Shown here in pieces: positions 35,906 through 43,762 of a stretch of 64,000 bases of DNA. The DNA comes from Clostridiales bacterium (GTDB lineage Bacteria; Bacillota_A; Clostridia; Oscillospirales; Oscillospiraceae): the NCBI GenBank assembly GCA_014799485.1, contig JAAVHY010000035.1:1-64000 (forward strand), given 5' to 3'. The stretch's first letter is position 1; every line of letters begins with the position of its first letter. The notes under the pieces were generated by a model. The model saw only the letters and a list, made by a program, of their open reading frames with translations, ran no database searches and had not been told where the DNA came from. A program made the position numbers and the translations under genes.

Positions 35906-35981
35906 GCCCCGGTAGCTCAGGGGATAGAGCATTCGCCTCCTAAGCGAAGGGTCGGACGTTCGAATCGTCTCCGGGGTGCCA
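35906..35981 (+). tRNA. tRNA-Arg, anticodon CCT
   Basis: 76 nt including an encoded CCA. The acceptor GCCCCGG pairs with CCGGGGT, the D arm is GCTC/GAGC, the anticodon stem is TTCGC/GCGAA with loop CTCCTAA (anticodon CCT, reading AGG), and the T arm contains GTTCGAATC. It has its own promoter and a strong terminator, so it is monocistronic. Confidence 0.95.
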
Positions 35982-36021
35982 CGCCGCCGCAAGCGTCATA
36001 TCGCTTGCGGCGGCGTCTTTT
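35982..36021 (+). terminator. Terminator of tRNA-Arg
   Basis: A stem of about 14 bp (35982-35995 with 36002-36015), 6-nt loop and CTTTTC tail, starting right after the CCA. Confidence 0.9.
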
Positions 36022-36035
36022 CATTTTGGGGCAAA

Positions 36036-36073
36036 AATCAACCGCCCAGCAGCTGCTGGGCGGTTGGTTTTTT
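36036..36073. terminator. Terminator downstream of nanA
   Basis: A 26-bp perfect palindrome (36040-36065) flanked by TTTTT on the minus strand and TTTTTT on the plus strand. Confidence 0.85.
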
Positions 36074-36088
36074 GTCTTTCAGATCGGT

Positions 36089-37000
36089 TCAGCCGACATG
36101 GGCCGCGATGGCCGCTCGGATCATGGCCACGCACTCGTCCACTACCGGCCCGTCGCTCTCTGCCAGGGCGGCCAGGGGGGCGCGCACGCTCCCGATATCC
36201 GGCCCGCCATTGCGGCGGAGGATCTCTTTGATGACGGCGTACAGGTTGCCGTGGGCCGTACACATCTTGTAGATGATGCGGCAGCAGTCGTTCTGAACCT
36301 GCCGGGCCTCTTCCAGCTTGCCAGCGTGGAACAGCTCCATGGCCTTAATGTACAGTTCCGGCATAGCGGCGTAGGTCCCGCCGATGCCGCCGAGGGCCCC
36401 GGCGGCCAGGCCGGAGACGAACTGCTCGTCCGGGCCGTTGAACACGATAGCCCCTTCATCCCGCCACATCTGGATGTCCTGCACCGGCATAGAGGAGTTC
36501 TTCACGCCGATGACCCGGGGGTTCTTCAGCATCTCCCGCAGCAGGGGGGCGGACAGGGCTACCCCGGCCAGCTGGGGAATGTTGTAGATGATGAAGTCGG
36601 TGTTGGGGGCGGCGTCCGAGATGTCATTCCAGTACTTGGCCACTGCGTGGTCGGGCAGATGGAAATAGATGGGGGGGATGGCGGCAATGGCGTCCACGCC
36701 CTGGGCCTCGGCATGGGCGGCCAACTCCCGGCTGTCCGCCGTATTGTTGCAGGCCACGTGGGCGATGATGGTGAGCTTGCCCTTGGCCTCCGCCATCACG
36801 TTCTCCAGCACCAGCTTGCGCTCCGCCACGCTCTGGTAAATGCACTCGCCGGAGGAGCCGCCCACATACAGGCCCTTGACCCCCTTGTCCGCCAGATAGC
36901 GCACCAGGGAGCGCACCCGCTCCGGGGAGACGGCCCCGGCCTCGTCATAGCAGGCGTAGAACGCGGGGATGACACCCTGGTATTTGGTAAAATCTTTCAT
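36089..37000 (-). CDS. nanA: N-acetylneuraminate lyase (DapA/NanA family)
   Basis: A 303-residue Schiff-base aldolase. GGSSGE (47-52) is the NanA form of the carboxylate-binding loop, Y139 in IIYNIP and the Schiff-base lysine K167 in IGVKNSS complete the site. It splits sialic acid into ManNAc and pyruvate. DapA itself is the alternative, but the operon (AGE epimerase, YhcH, sugar ABC transporter) favours NanA. AAGGAG precedes ATG 37000, 2 bp after the YhcH stop. Last gene of the operon. Confidence 0.9.
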   Translation of the reverse strand: MKDFTKYQGVIPAFYACYDEAGAVSPERVRSLVRYLADKGVKGLYVGGSSGECIYQSVAERKLVLENVMAEAKGKLTIIAHVACNNTADSRELAAHAEAQGVDAIAAIPPIYFHLPDHAVAKYWNDISDAAPNTDFIIYNIPQLAGVALSAPLLREMLKNPRVIGVKNSSMPVQDIQMWRDEGAIVFNGPDEQFVSGLAAGALGGIGGTYAAMPELYIKAMELFHAGKLEEARQVQNDCCRIIYKMCTAHGNLYAVIKEILRRNGGPDIGSVRAPLAALAESDGPVVDECVAMIRAAIAAHVG

Positions 37001-37002
37001 AG

Positions 37003-37464
37003 TTAAGCTCCTTCGCTCTCTTTGATCTTGATTTTAAATACCGCTTTGCTCACCGTCTCGGGTCCGTCCACCTGCATCTTGATTTTGTGGGCGTCGTCGG
37101 GGAAGACCACCAGGAAGTCCCCCGGGGCAAGGACCAGGCTGTGCCGCCCCTCTCCCCGGTAGGCATAGAAGTCCCCCTTCTCATCGAACTGGGTGAGGGC
37201 TGACGGCGAGGCCAGCTCCACCCGCTCCGACCCGGACAGCATGAGGTGGATATCCAGGTAGAGCCGGTGGGCCTCGAAAAACGCGTCCTCCTCCGGGATG
37301 GTCTCGTAGGTGAACTTGGTGCAGTAGACCTCCTCGCCCTTCAGCTCCACCCGGTCCTCCCCCAAGGAGGAGAGGAATTCCGGCGTGATATGCTCCAGGG
37401 CCAGGTCCAGGTTGGGGTGGATCCCCCGGTAATCCAGGGCGGTGCCGTTGGAAGCCAGTATCAT
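37003..37464 (-). CDS. YhcH/YjgK/YiaL family protein (cupin-like)
   Basis: A 153-residue DUF386 protein: DIHLMLSGSERVELA and VLAPGDFLVVFPDDAHK are the cupin-like metal-ligand stretches. YhcH (NanQ) is tied to sialic-acid operons, where it speeds anomer interconversion of sialic acid. It sits between the transporter and nanA with gaps of 4 and 2 bp. Confidence 0.9.
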   Translation of the reverse strand: MILASNGTALDYRGIHPNLDLALEHITPEFLSSLGEDRVELKGEEVYCTKFTYETIPEEDAFFEAHRLYLDIHLMLSGSERVELASPSALTQFDEKGDFYAYRGEGRHSLVLAPGDFLVVFPDDAHKIKMQVDGPETVSKAVFKIKIKESEGA

Positions 37465-37468
37465 GTCC

Positions 37469-38401
37469 TCACCCCTTCACCGCGCCCATGGTGATGCCCT
37501 TGGTGAAGTACTTCTGGAACACCAGGAACACGATGATGATGGGGACGGAGGCAAGGGCCGCGCCCGCCATCAGCAGGCCGTAGTCCTGGCCAAACTCGCC
37601 CTGCATCTTGGCGATACCCAGCGGCATGGACAGCACGTTGGTGCCGGTCAGCATGAGCAGCTGCATGAAGTAGTCGTTCCAGGTGTTGATGAAGGTGAAG
37701 ATGGCCAGCGCGCCCACGCCCGGCTTGATCATGGGGAACACAACGGTGGTAAAGGTCTTGAGTTCGCCGCTGCCGTCGATGCGGGCGGCCTCCAGGATCT
37801 CACCGGGGATGCCCTCGGCGAACTGCTTCATCAGGAACACGCCGAAGGGCCAGCCTACCACGGGGAAGATGACCGACCAGAGGGTGTTGGTCAGGTGGAG
37901 GCTGTCCATCTCCCGCAGCAGGGGGATCAGGATGACCTGCTTGGGCAGGGCCATGGCGCACACGATGAGGGAGAACACGATGGTGCGGCCGATGAACCGC
38001 TTCTTTGCCAGAGCGTAACCGGCCAGGGAGGCGGTGATGCAGGTAAGCACCATAGCGGCCACCGACATAAACACCGTGTTGATGAGCCAGCGGAAGGCAG
38101 CGGGCAGCACCGGGCCGGTGGAGAACACGATCTGGGAGTTATCCTCAGTGAACCACTCGCTCAGGGGGATGTGGAGCTCCCACAGGGGGGCGCTGCGCTT
38201 GTCGAACAATGTGTCGAAGTTGCGCATGACCCACTCCTTGGGCCACCAGTCGGGGTTGCTGTTGTTGATGGAGGTGGGCGTTTTGAAGGCGCCGGTGATG
38301 ATCCAGTACAGGGGGAAGAGGAAGATGACCGCCGCGATGATGATGATCAGGATCAGGGTGATGGTCCGATATGCGGACGTGCGTTTAATGCCTGTGTTCA
38401 T
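37469..38401 (-). CDS. Carbohydrate ABC transporter permease, MalG type
   Basis: A 310-residue permease with six predicted spans and the ABC-coupling EAA loop (EAARIDGSGELKTF) near residue 200. Pairs with the MalF-type permease upstream for sialic-acid uptake. AGGAGGGG lies 5 nt before ATG 38401; an upstream ATG at 38419 would place that site inside the gene. The ATPase subunit is not in the window, so a shared MsmK-type ATPase elsewhere is probable. Confidence 0.9.
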   Translation of the reverse strand: MNTGIKRTSAYRTITLILIIIIAAVIFLFPLYWIITGAFKTPTSINNSNPDWWPKEWVMRNFDTLFDKRSAPLWELHIPLSEWFTEDNSQIVFSTGPVLPAAFRWLINTVFMSVAAMVLTCITASLAGYALAKKRFIGRTIVFSLIVCAMALPKQVILIPLLREMDSLHLTNTLWSVIFPVVGWPFGVFLMKQFAEGIPGEILEAARIDGSGELKTFTTVVFPMIKPGVGALAIFTFINTWNDYFMQLLMLTGTNVLSMPLGIAKMQGEFGQDYGLLMAGAALASVPIIIVFLVFQKYFTKGITMGAVKG

Positions 38402-38415
38402 ATCTTCCCCTCCTC

Positions 38416-39327
38416 TCAACTGTCAGACTTGGCCAGCTTGAACTGGACCGCGGACAGCGCCGCGATGCACAGGGCCAGGATGACGCCCATGGCGTTGGCG
38501 TAGCCGTAGCGGTACAGGTTGAAGGCGCTGTAGTAGATGTAGTACATCACCGTGTCCGTGGCATGGTTCGGGCCGCCGGAAGTCAGCAGCTGGATCAGCG
38601 CGAAGCACTGGAAGCTGTTGATGGTGGTGATGACCAGGATGTACAGGGTGGTGGGCATGATCTGGGGCCACTTCACCTTCCAGAACACCTGGAGGTCGGT
38701 GGCGCCGTCCACCTGGGCGGCCTCCACCAGAGTCTGGTCCACATTGCCCAGGGCGGAGACATACAGCACGATGGGCTGGCCTACGGAGGTGGTGAACAAG
38801 ATCAGAATGATGCACCCCAGGGCAAACTTGGGGTCACCCAGCCAGTTGATGTTCTTCTCCCACAGGCCTGCGCTGGTGCCCACGAAGTTCAGGATGCCGT
38901 TGTAGTAGTGGTAGATCCACTTCCACACCACGGTGACGGCCACGGAGCCGGTGACCACGGGCAGATAGAAGATCACGCGGAAGGCGGAGCACGCCCAGCC
39001 CGTCATATTATAGATGCGCGCGCCCACCCACAGGGAGAACACACACACCGTGGGGACCGAGACCACCACGATGATCACGGTGTTCAGCAGGGCCTTCAGG
39101 AAGGTCTTATCCTGGAACAAATCTACGTAGTTTTTCAGCCCGATAAAGCTGCTGGTCCCGCCGGCGCTCATGGTGGCGTTGGTCAGGCTCATAACCACGC
39201 ACATCACCATAGGGTAAATGACGAAGGTCAGGAAAAACAGCAGGCTGGGGAGCAGGAACAGGTAGCCCGCGATGGTCTCACGCCGGACCAGGGCACGGCT
39301 CATTCCGCCAGGTTTTATTTTAGACAA
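38416..39327 (-). CDS. Carbohydrate ABC transporter permease, MalF type, TTG start
   Basis: A 303-residue six-span permease with EAAQVDGATDLQVFWKVKWP as its EAA loop. The best start is TTG 39327, 8 nt after AGGAGGT; the first in-frame ATG (39303) has no such site. Partner of the MalG-type permease; the two are separated by 14 bp. Confidence 0.9.
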   Translation of the reverse strand: MSKIKPGGMSRALVRRETIAGYLFLLPSLLFFLTFVIYPMVMCVVMSLTNATMSAGGTSSFIGLKNYVDLFQDKTFLKALLNTVIIVVVSVPTVCVFSLWVGARIYNMTGWACSAFRVIFYLPVVTGSVAVTVVWKWIYHYYNGILNFVGTSAGLWEKNINWLGDPKFALGCIILILFTTSVGQPIVLYVSALGNVDQTLVEAAQVDGATDLQVFWKVKWPQIMPTTLYILVITTINSFQCFALIQLLTSGGPNHATDTVMYYIYYSAFNLYRYGYANAMGVILALCIAALSAVQFKLAKSDS

Positions 39328-39370
39328 AGTACGGACCTCCTCTCGTGTTGGGAAGCGGCGTCAGGAAACA

Positions 39371-39408
39371 GCGCGCCCCCCCTGCGCGATCACGCAGGGA
39401 GGGCGCGC
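39371..39408 (-). terminator. Intercistronic hairpin between the binding protein and permease genes
   Basis: A GC-rich stem of about 16 bp with only minor mismatch, but no T run. Such hairpins downstream of binding-protein genes usually stabilise the upstream mRNA or act as leaky terminators, giving more binding protein than permease. Confidence 0.6.
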
Positions 39409-39445
39409 ATTACCCTAAATCTGGTTTCGTTGGATCGCCGGAGGC

Positions 39446-40804
39446 TTAGCCCGCCTCGGCGGCCTCGGCCGCGGCGTTGGCGGTGGCCACGAAGTCGTTC
39501 AGAGCGGTCTGGACGTCCTTGGTGCCGCTGCCGATGTTCTGCAGCTCGTTCCACCAAGCGGTACGGGCCTCAGGCCAGCCCAGGGTGATCTGGTAGTAGG
39601 GGCCCATGAAGGGAACCAGCTTGCCGTACTCGGTCATGATCTCGTTGCCCGCGTACATGCCGGCCACTTCGCGCACGGGCCAATAGCCGGTGGCTTCCAC
39701 GATCTTGGAGTACTGGGCCTCGTCCTCGGTCATGAACTTGGCGAAAGCCTTGGCAGCCTCGATCTTAGCGGCGTCGCCGTTGTCAAAGATGCCGAAGCCC
39801 CAGATGCCGCCCTGGAGGACGGGGTCACCGGACTCGGTGGGGAAGGCCATGGGGAAGATCTCGAACTCAGCGGTCAGGCCCTGGGTCTCGCTCTGGGCAG
39901 CGCCCACGTTCCAGCAGGTGGCCATGGCCAGGGTGCCGTTGCAGAACAGAGTGATCTCGTCGCCGCCCACGATGCCGGGATCGAACTCGATGCCGTTCAC
40001 ATCGACCAGGGCCTGGAGGGCCTTGACGTTCTCCTCGCAGTTAGCGGTGTAGCGGGTGAAGTCGGAGTTGGTGTACTGGCCGCCGTACATATTGGTCACC
40101 AGAGCGCGGTTGCCCTGGTCGCCGCCCTGGCCGCCGCAGAAGACCACGCCCACCTGGGGATGGATGGCGGCAACGGCCTCAACGGCCTTCAGGAAGTCGG
40201 TGGTGGACTTCCAGGTGTGGGTATCCTCGTTGATGTACTGCATGGCGCCGGCCTCGGTGAAGAGGTCCTTGTTGATGCCCATGCAGTGGGCGGTCTGGCA
40301 GACGGGCAGCTCGTACATAGCGCCGGCGGTGTTGGTGCAGGAGCTGGCGGTCACGTCATAAGTACCGGCGGGGAGCAGGTCCTTCAGGTCGACCAGGTAG
40401 CCCTTGGCGCCCCAGTTGGCCACCAGACGCTCGGGACCCTCGAAGATCAGGTCGGGGGCGCTGTTGCTCTCGATCATGCCGTTGACGGTCTGGTCGCCGT
40501 TGGTGTAGTCCAGGTACACCACGTCGATCTTCACGTTGGGATACACGGCGTTGAAGTCGGCGATCAGAGCCTTGACCACGGACTCGTCGGTCATCTTGCC
40601 GACGGGGTAGGTGGCCAGGACCAGGTTGGCGCTCAGGTCGTTGCTGGCGGGCTCGCTGTCGTCGGGCTGATTGGCGGGCTCGCTGTTGGCGGGGGGATTG
40701 TCAGGAGTCTTGGACTCCTCGACGGTCTTGTTGCCGCAAGCAGCCAGGGCCAGGATCATGCACAGCGCCAGCAGCAGCGCCAGGGCCTTGCGAATGTTCT
40801 TCAT
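39446..40804 (-). CDS. Extracellular sugar-binding lipoprotein (sialic-acid ABC transporter)
   Basis: A 452-residue family 1 solute-binding protein. The signal peptide ends in the lipobox LAAC, followed by an Asp/Ser/Pro-rich tether and a two-lobe binding fold. Encoded just before the two permeases and after AGE, so the ligand is probably free sialic acid (N-acetylneuraminate), though ManNAc is possible. GAGGAGG precedes ATG 40804. It has its own promoter at 40865-40893 in addition to read-through from AGE. Confidence 0.9.
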   Translation of the reverse strand: MKNIRKALALLLALCMILALAACGNKTVEESKTPDNPPANSEPANQPDDSEPASNDLSANLVLATYPVGKMTDESVVKALIADFNAVYPNVKIDVVYLDYTNGDQTVNGMIESNSAPDLIFEGPERLVANWGAKGYLVDLKDLLPAGTYDVTASSCTNTAGAMYELPVCQTAHCMGINKDLFTEAGAMQYINEDTHTWKSTTDFLKAVEAVAAIHPQVGVVFCGGQGGDQGNRALVTNMYGGQYTNSDFTRYTANCEENVKALQALVDVNGIEFDPGIVGGDEITLFCNGTLAMATCWNVGAAQSETQGLTAEFEIFPMAFPTESGDPVLQGGIWGFGIFDNGDAAKIEAAKAFAKFMTEDEAQYSKIVEATGYWPVREVAGMYAGNEIMTEYGKLVPFMGPYYQITLGWPEARTAWWNELQNIGSGTKDVQTALNDFVATANAAAEAAEAG

Positions 40805-40864
40805 TCTGATGTCCTCCTCATTTTCAATGATTTTCGACCTCGCGAACAGTGAGGTGTTGTACAG

Positions 40865-40893
40865 ATTGTATAATTTTTCATCGCGCTTGTCAA
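40865..40893 (-). promoter_or_regulatory. Internal promoter before the binding-protein gene
   Basis: Minus strand: TTGACA, 17-bp spacer, TACAAT. Confidence 0.75.
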
Positions 40894-40900
40894 TACACTT

Positions 40901-40918
40901 TTGCAAATTATTTTGCAA
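40901..40918 (-). promoter_or_regulatory. Perfect palindrome, candidate sialic-acid regulator operator
   Basis: TTGCAAA-N4-TTTGCAA, a perfect 7-4-7 inverted repeat ending 7 bp upstream of the -35. A matching TTTGCAAA half-site lies upstream of the AGE promoter (about 42298-42305). Position suits an activator or roadblock site. No regulator gene is in the window. Confidence 0.5.
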
Positions 40919-40962
40919 GTTGTTTCTTTGGATGAAAATTTTATTCCATCATTTGGAGATTT

Positions 40963-42165
40963 TCACTTCTCCAGCAGCTCTCCCAGGATGCCGTCCACCA
41001 GGGTCAGGGAGCGGGGCACATGGAAGGGGCCCTTGAAGGTGGAGCCCTTGGTGCTGGGCATGGTGGGCAGGCCGTCCCGGCGCAGGTAGCCGTACCACTC
41101 GCCGTACTCGGGGTCGGCGAAATGCTCCTTGCAGTAGTCCACCGTCTTGTAGAACCAGTCCAGGTACTTCTCGTCCCCGGTGTCCCGGTAGAGCATGGAG
41201 GCGGCGATCATGATCTCGTTGTGGGGCCACCACAGCTTCATGTCGTGCTCGTAGGCCTCGGGGGGCTTGCCCAGGCAGTCGGTGAAGTAGAGCAGCCCGC
41301 CGTACTCCTTGTCCCAGCCGGCCTCGATGGCCCAGTCGAAGATCTGGGCGGCCTTGCCCACCAGCTCCTTGTCGCCGGTGCGCTGGGCGTGCTCCAGCAG
41401 GAACCACACGCCCTCGATGTCGTGGCCGGGGTTGACGGTGCGGCCCTCGGTGTAGTACAGCCGGGGGGTGCCGTCCGTGTCCACGTTTTCCAGCACGCAC
41501 TTCAGCTCGGGCTTGACGTGGTACTTGAAGATCTCGTCCACGCACTGCTGGGCCCGCTCTTCATACAGGGCCTTCCGCTCGGGGTCCACCCGGAGCATCA
41601 CCCCGGTGACGTTGAGGATAATCATCGGCCCGCCGAACGCCCGGCCCTGGCGGGTCTCGGGGATGGTCTTGGGCCCCAGCCCCGTGGGGTCGGCCATGCC
41701 GTGGTTCAGGTCCCAGTACAGGTCGTAAGCCCTTCTCGCCCGCTCCAGGCGGACGGCCTCGCCGGTAACGCCATAGTATTCGGCGTTGGCCAGGGCGTAG
41801 AACGCCTCGGAGAAATAGTACCGCCGCTGGCGCAGGGGCTTGCCGTCCTCGGTGACGGTGAAGTACATCCGATCCCCGGCAGCGCGGTTGATGCAGTGCG
41901 CTTCCATAAAGTCCAGGCAGCTCCGGCTGGCCTCCAGCCACTCCTCCTTCACGCCGTAGGTATGGCACAGGAAAGCAAAGATCCAGCCGCAGCGGCCCTG
42001 CATCCACACGCTCTTGTCCGTGGAATAGATCTCGCCCTTCCGGTCCAGGCAGGTGTACACCCCACCGTGCTCCCGGTCCATGCCGTGCTCCAGCCAAAAG
42101 GCGGCGCAGCGGTCCAGCTCATCCCGCACCCACTGGCGGGTCTGCTCCATTTTTACCCGATCCAT
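40963..42165 (-). CDS. N-acylglucosamine 2-epimerase (AGE family)
   Basis: A 400-residue (alpha/alpha)6-barrel epimerase. NPGHDIEGVWFLLEHA and WWPHNEIMIA carry the histidines that move the proton at C2. It converts ManNAc to GlcNAc, bypassing the NanK/NanE phosphorylated route. First gene of the sialic-acid operon. The start was set at ATG 42165; ATG 42186 also fits but has no better site. Confidence 0.88.
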   Translation of the reverse strand: MDRVKMEQTRQWVRDELDRCAAFWLEHGMDREHGGVYTCLDRKGEIYSTDKSVWMQGRCGWIFAFLCHTYGVKEEWLEASRSCLDFMEAHCINRAAGDRMYFTVTEDGKPLRQRRYYFSEAFYALANAEYYGVTGEAVRLERARRAYDLYWDLNHGMADPTGLGPKTIPETRQGRAFGGPMIILNVTGVMLRVDPERKALYEERAQQCVDEIFKYHVKPELKCVLENVDTDGTPRLYYTEGRTVNPGHDIEGVWFLLEHAQRTGDKELVGKAAQIFDWAIEAGWDKEYGGLLYFTDCLGKPPEAYEHDMKLWWPHNEIMIAASMLYRDTGDEKYLDWFYKTVDYCKEHFADPEYGEWYGYLRRDGLPTMPSTKGSTFKGPFHVPRSLTLVDGILGELLEK

Positions 42166-42257
42166 ATCCGATCCCCGTCCTTTCATTTGTGCACCGTGCG
42201 CAGACGGATTCCCTCCCGGTCCGCGCGCCTTGTGTGATTTTCACACCCTATACCCGG

Positions 42258-42286
42258 ATTGTACCATCCCGGAGCGGATTTTTCAA
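42258..42286 (-). promoter_or_regulatory. Promoter of the AGE-led operon
   Basis: Minus strand: TTGAAA, 17-bp spacer, TACAAT. Confidence 0.7.
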
Positions 42287-42331
42287 GAATTATATTTTTT
42301 GCAAATTCTTTCTGTTTTTTTGCGAAACCAC

Positions 42332-42360
42332 GTGACAGCCGCCCCCGCCCGTGCTATTAT
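42332..42360 (+). promoter_or_regulatory. Promoter of the SGNH esterase gene
   Basis: GTGACA (42332-42337), 17-bp spacer, TATTAT (42355-42360) with a TGC extension. Confidence 0.6.
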
Positions 42361-42402
42361 GGCAGTACCATTACATATTAAAGACATGGAGGTTCCGCGT
42401 TT

Positions 42403-43074
42403 ATGAAAAAGCATATCATCTGTTTGGGCGATTCCAACACCCACGGCTACTGCGCCGACCCCGCCGACTGCGCCGACCCCGCCCTGGCCCGCTTCAACGA
42501 GGACGAGCGGTGGACCAAGCTGCTGCAAAAGGCCCTGGGGGACGACTACCTGGTGTTTGAAGAGGGCCTGTCCGGCCGCACCACCGTGTTCCAGGACCCG
42601 CTGTACGAGGGGCTGGACGCGCTGAGCTACCTCTGGCCCTGCCTGAAGAGCCACGAGCCGGTGAGCCTGCTCATCATCATGCTGGGCACCAACGACAGCA
42701 AGGAGCGCTTCGGCATGAACGCCTTCGCCATCAGCCTGGGGATGCGCCGCCTGGTGCAAAAGGCCCAGACCACCGACTGCTGGGGCCCGGGCGGCAAACC
42801 CAATATCCTCATCGTCGCCCCGCCCGCCATCGGCGAGGGGGTGCTCACCTCCCCGGTGGCCGACGAGATGGGCACCATGGGCCCGGGCTGCGTGGAGAAG
42901 TCCCGCAAGCTCCCGGCGGAGTACAAACGGGTGGCGGCCGAGGTGGGCTGCCACTTCCTGGACGCCAATGAGGTCGGCGCGGAGTTCAACACCATCGACT
43001 TCATGCACCTGACCAGCCGGGGCCACGCCACCCTGGCCGCCGCCCTGGCGGAGCTGGTGCCCACGCTGCTATGA
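42403..43074 (+). CDS. SGNH/GDSL hydrolase, probable sialate or glycan O-acetylesterase
   Basis: A 223-residue SGNH hydrolase. Block I GDSNTHG (S near 11), block III GTNDS and the C-terminal DFMHLT (D/H pair) give the catalytic set. No signal peptide, so intracellular. Divergent from the sialic-acid operon, it may remove O-acetyl groups from imported sialic acids (inferred). AGGAGG-like GGAGG precedes ATG. The next gene overlaps by 4 bp. Confidence 0.82.
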   Translation: MKKHIICLGDSNTHGYCADPADCADPALARFNEDERWTKLLQKALGDDYLVFEEGLSGRTTVFQDPLYEGLDALSYLWPCLKSHEPVSLLIIMLGTNDSKERFGMNAFAISLGMRRLVQKAQTTDCWGPGGKPNILIVAPPAIGEGVLTSPVADEMGTMGPGCVEKSRKLPAEYKRVAAEVGCHFLDANEVGAEFNTIDFMHLTSRGHATLAAALAELVPTLL

Positions 43075-43694
43075 ACCAGATCTTCAACCCGGAAAACTAC
43101 TTCTGGAAGTGCTTTGACAAGGCGGCGGACGTGGTGGGGCTGAGCCTGCTGTGGTTCCTCTGCTCCCTGCCGGTGGTCACCCTGCCCGCCGCCTCCACCG
43201 CCCTGTACGACTGTGCCGTCCGCTGCGTCCGGGGCGGGGAGCCCACCGTCTACAGCCGCTTTTTCCGCACCTTCCGGGCGGAATTCAAGCTGGCCGCCCC
43301 GGCGGGCCTGCTGTGGGGCGGGTTGGCGCTGCTGCCCATAGCGGGCTCCAATCTCCTGGCGAACGCCGCCCAGGGCTCCAAACCGCTGGCGGTGCTGTCG
43401 GTGGCGTACTATGTGCTCACCGCCATACCCGCCGGGATGCTGTGCTGGCTGTTCCCGCTGGCGTCCCGGTACAAGCTCACCTTCCGGGAGCTGAACCGCA
43501 CCGCCCTCCAGCTCTGGTTCGCCCACCTGCCCTCCTCCCTGGCCATGGCGGCCCTGCTGGCGCTGTGTGTGGATCTCACCGTCCAGCTGCTGCTGCCGGT
43601 GTGCTGCCTGCCCTGTCTATTGGCGCTGATCCACTCCCTGTTCGTGGAGCGCGCGTTCCAAAAGCATATGCCGGAGGAGGAATCCCCCGCGTAA
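43071..43694 (+). CDS. YesL-like (DUF624) membrane protein
   Basis: A 207-residue protein with five or so membrane spans and the DUF624 opening WKCFDKAADVVGLSLLW. YesL proteins are usually found in sugar ABC-transporter operons; their role is not established. ATG overlaps the esterase stop (ATGA), so the two are coupled. Confidence 0.85.
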   Translation: MNQIFNPENYFWKCFDKAADVVGLSLLWFLCSLPVVTLPAASTALYDCAVRCVRGGEPTVYSRFFRTFRAEFKLAAPAGLLWGGLALLPIAGSNLLANAAQGSKPLAVLSVAYYVLTAIPAGMLCWLFPLASRYKLTFRELNRTALQLWFAHLPSSLAMAALLALCVDLTVQLLLPVCCLPCLLALIHSLFVERAFQKHMPEEESPA

Positions 43695-43696
43695 AC

Positions 43697-43732
43697 AAAA
43701 GGCCCCGGGACAATGTCCCGGAGCCTTTTTCA
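43697..43732 (+). terminator. Terminator after the YesL-like gene
   Basis: AAAAGGC with GCCTTTT outside and CCGGGACA with TGTCCCGG inside, one mismatch, TTTTT tail. Confidence 0.85.
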
Positions 43733-43762
43733 GCTTTTCCGTTGCTGGGGAAAGACCGTCTT

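Noticed and set aside
35906..35981. tRNA-Arg as a mobile-element attachment site
   Set aside because: No integrase, phage genes or direct repeat of the tRNA 3' end is seen; the tRNA is followed by its own terminator and the sialic-acid locus.
36089..37000. Annotation as dihydrodipicolinate synthase (dapA)
   Set aside because: The GGSSGE loop and the operon with AGE, YhcH and a sugar transporter favour N-acetylneuraminate lyase.
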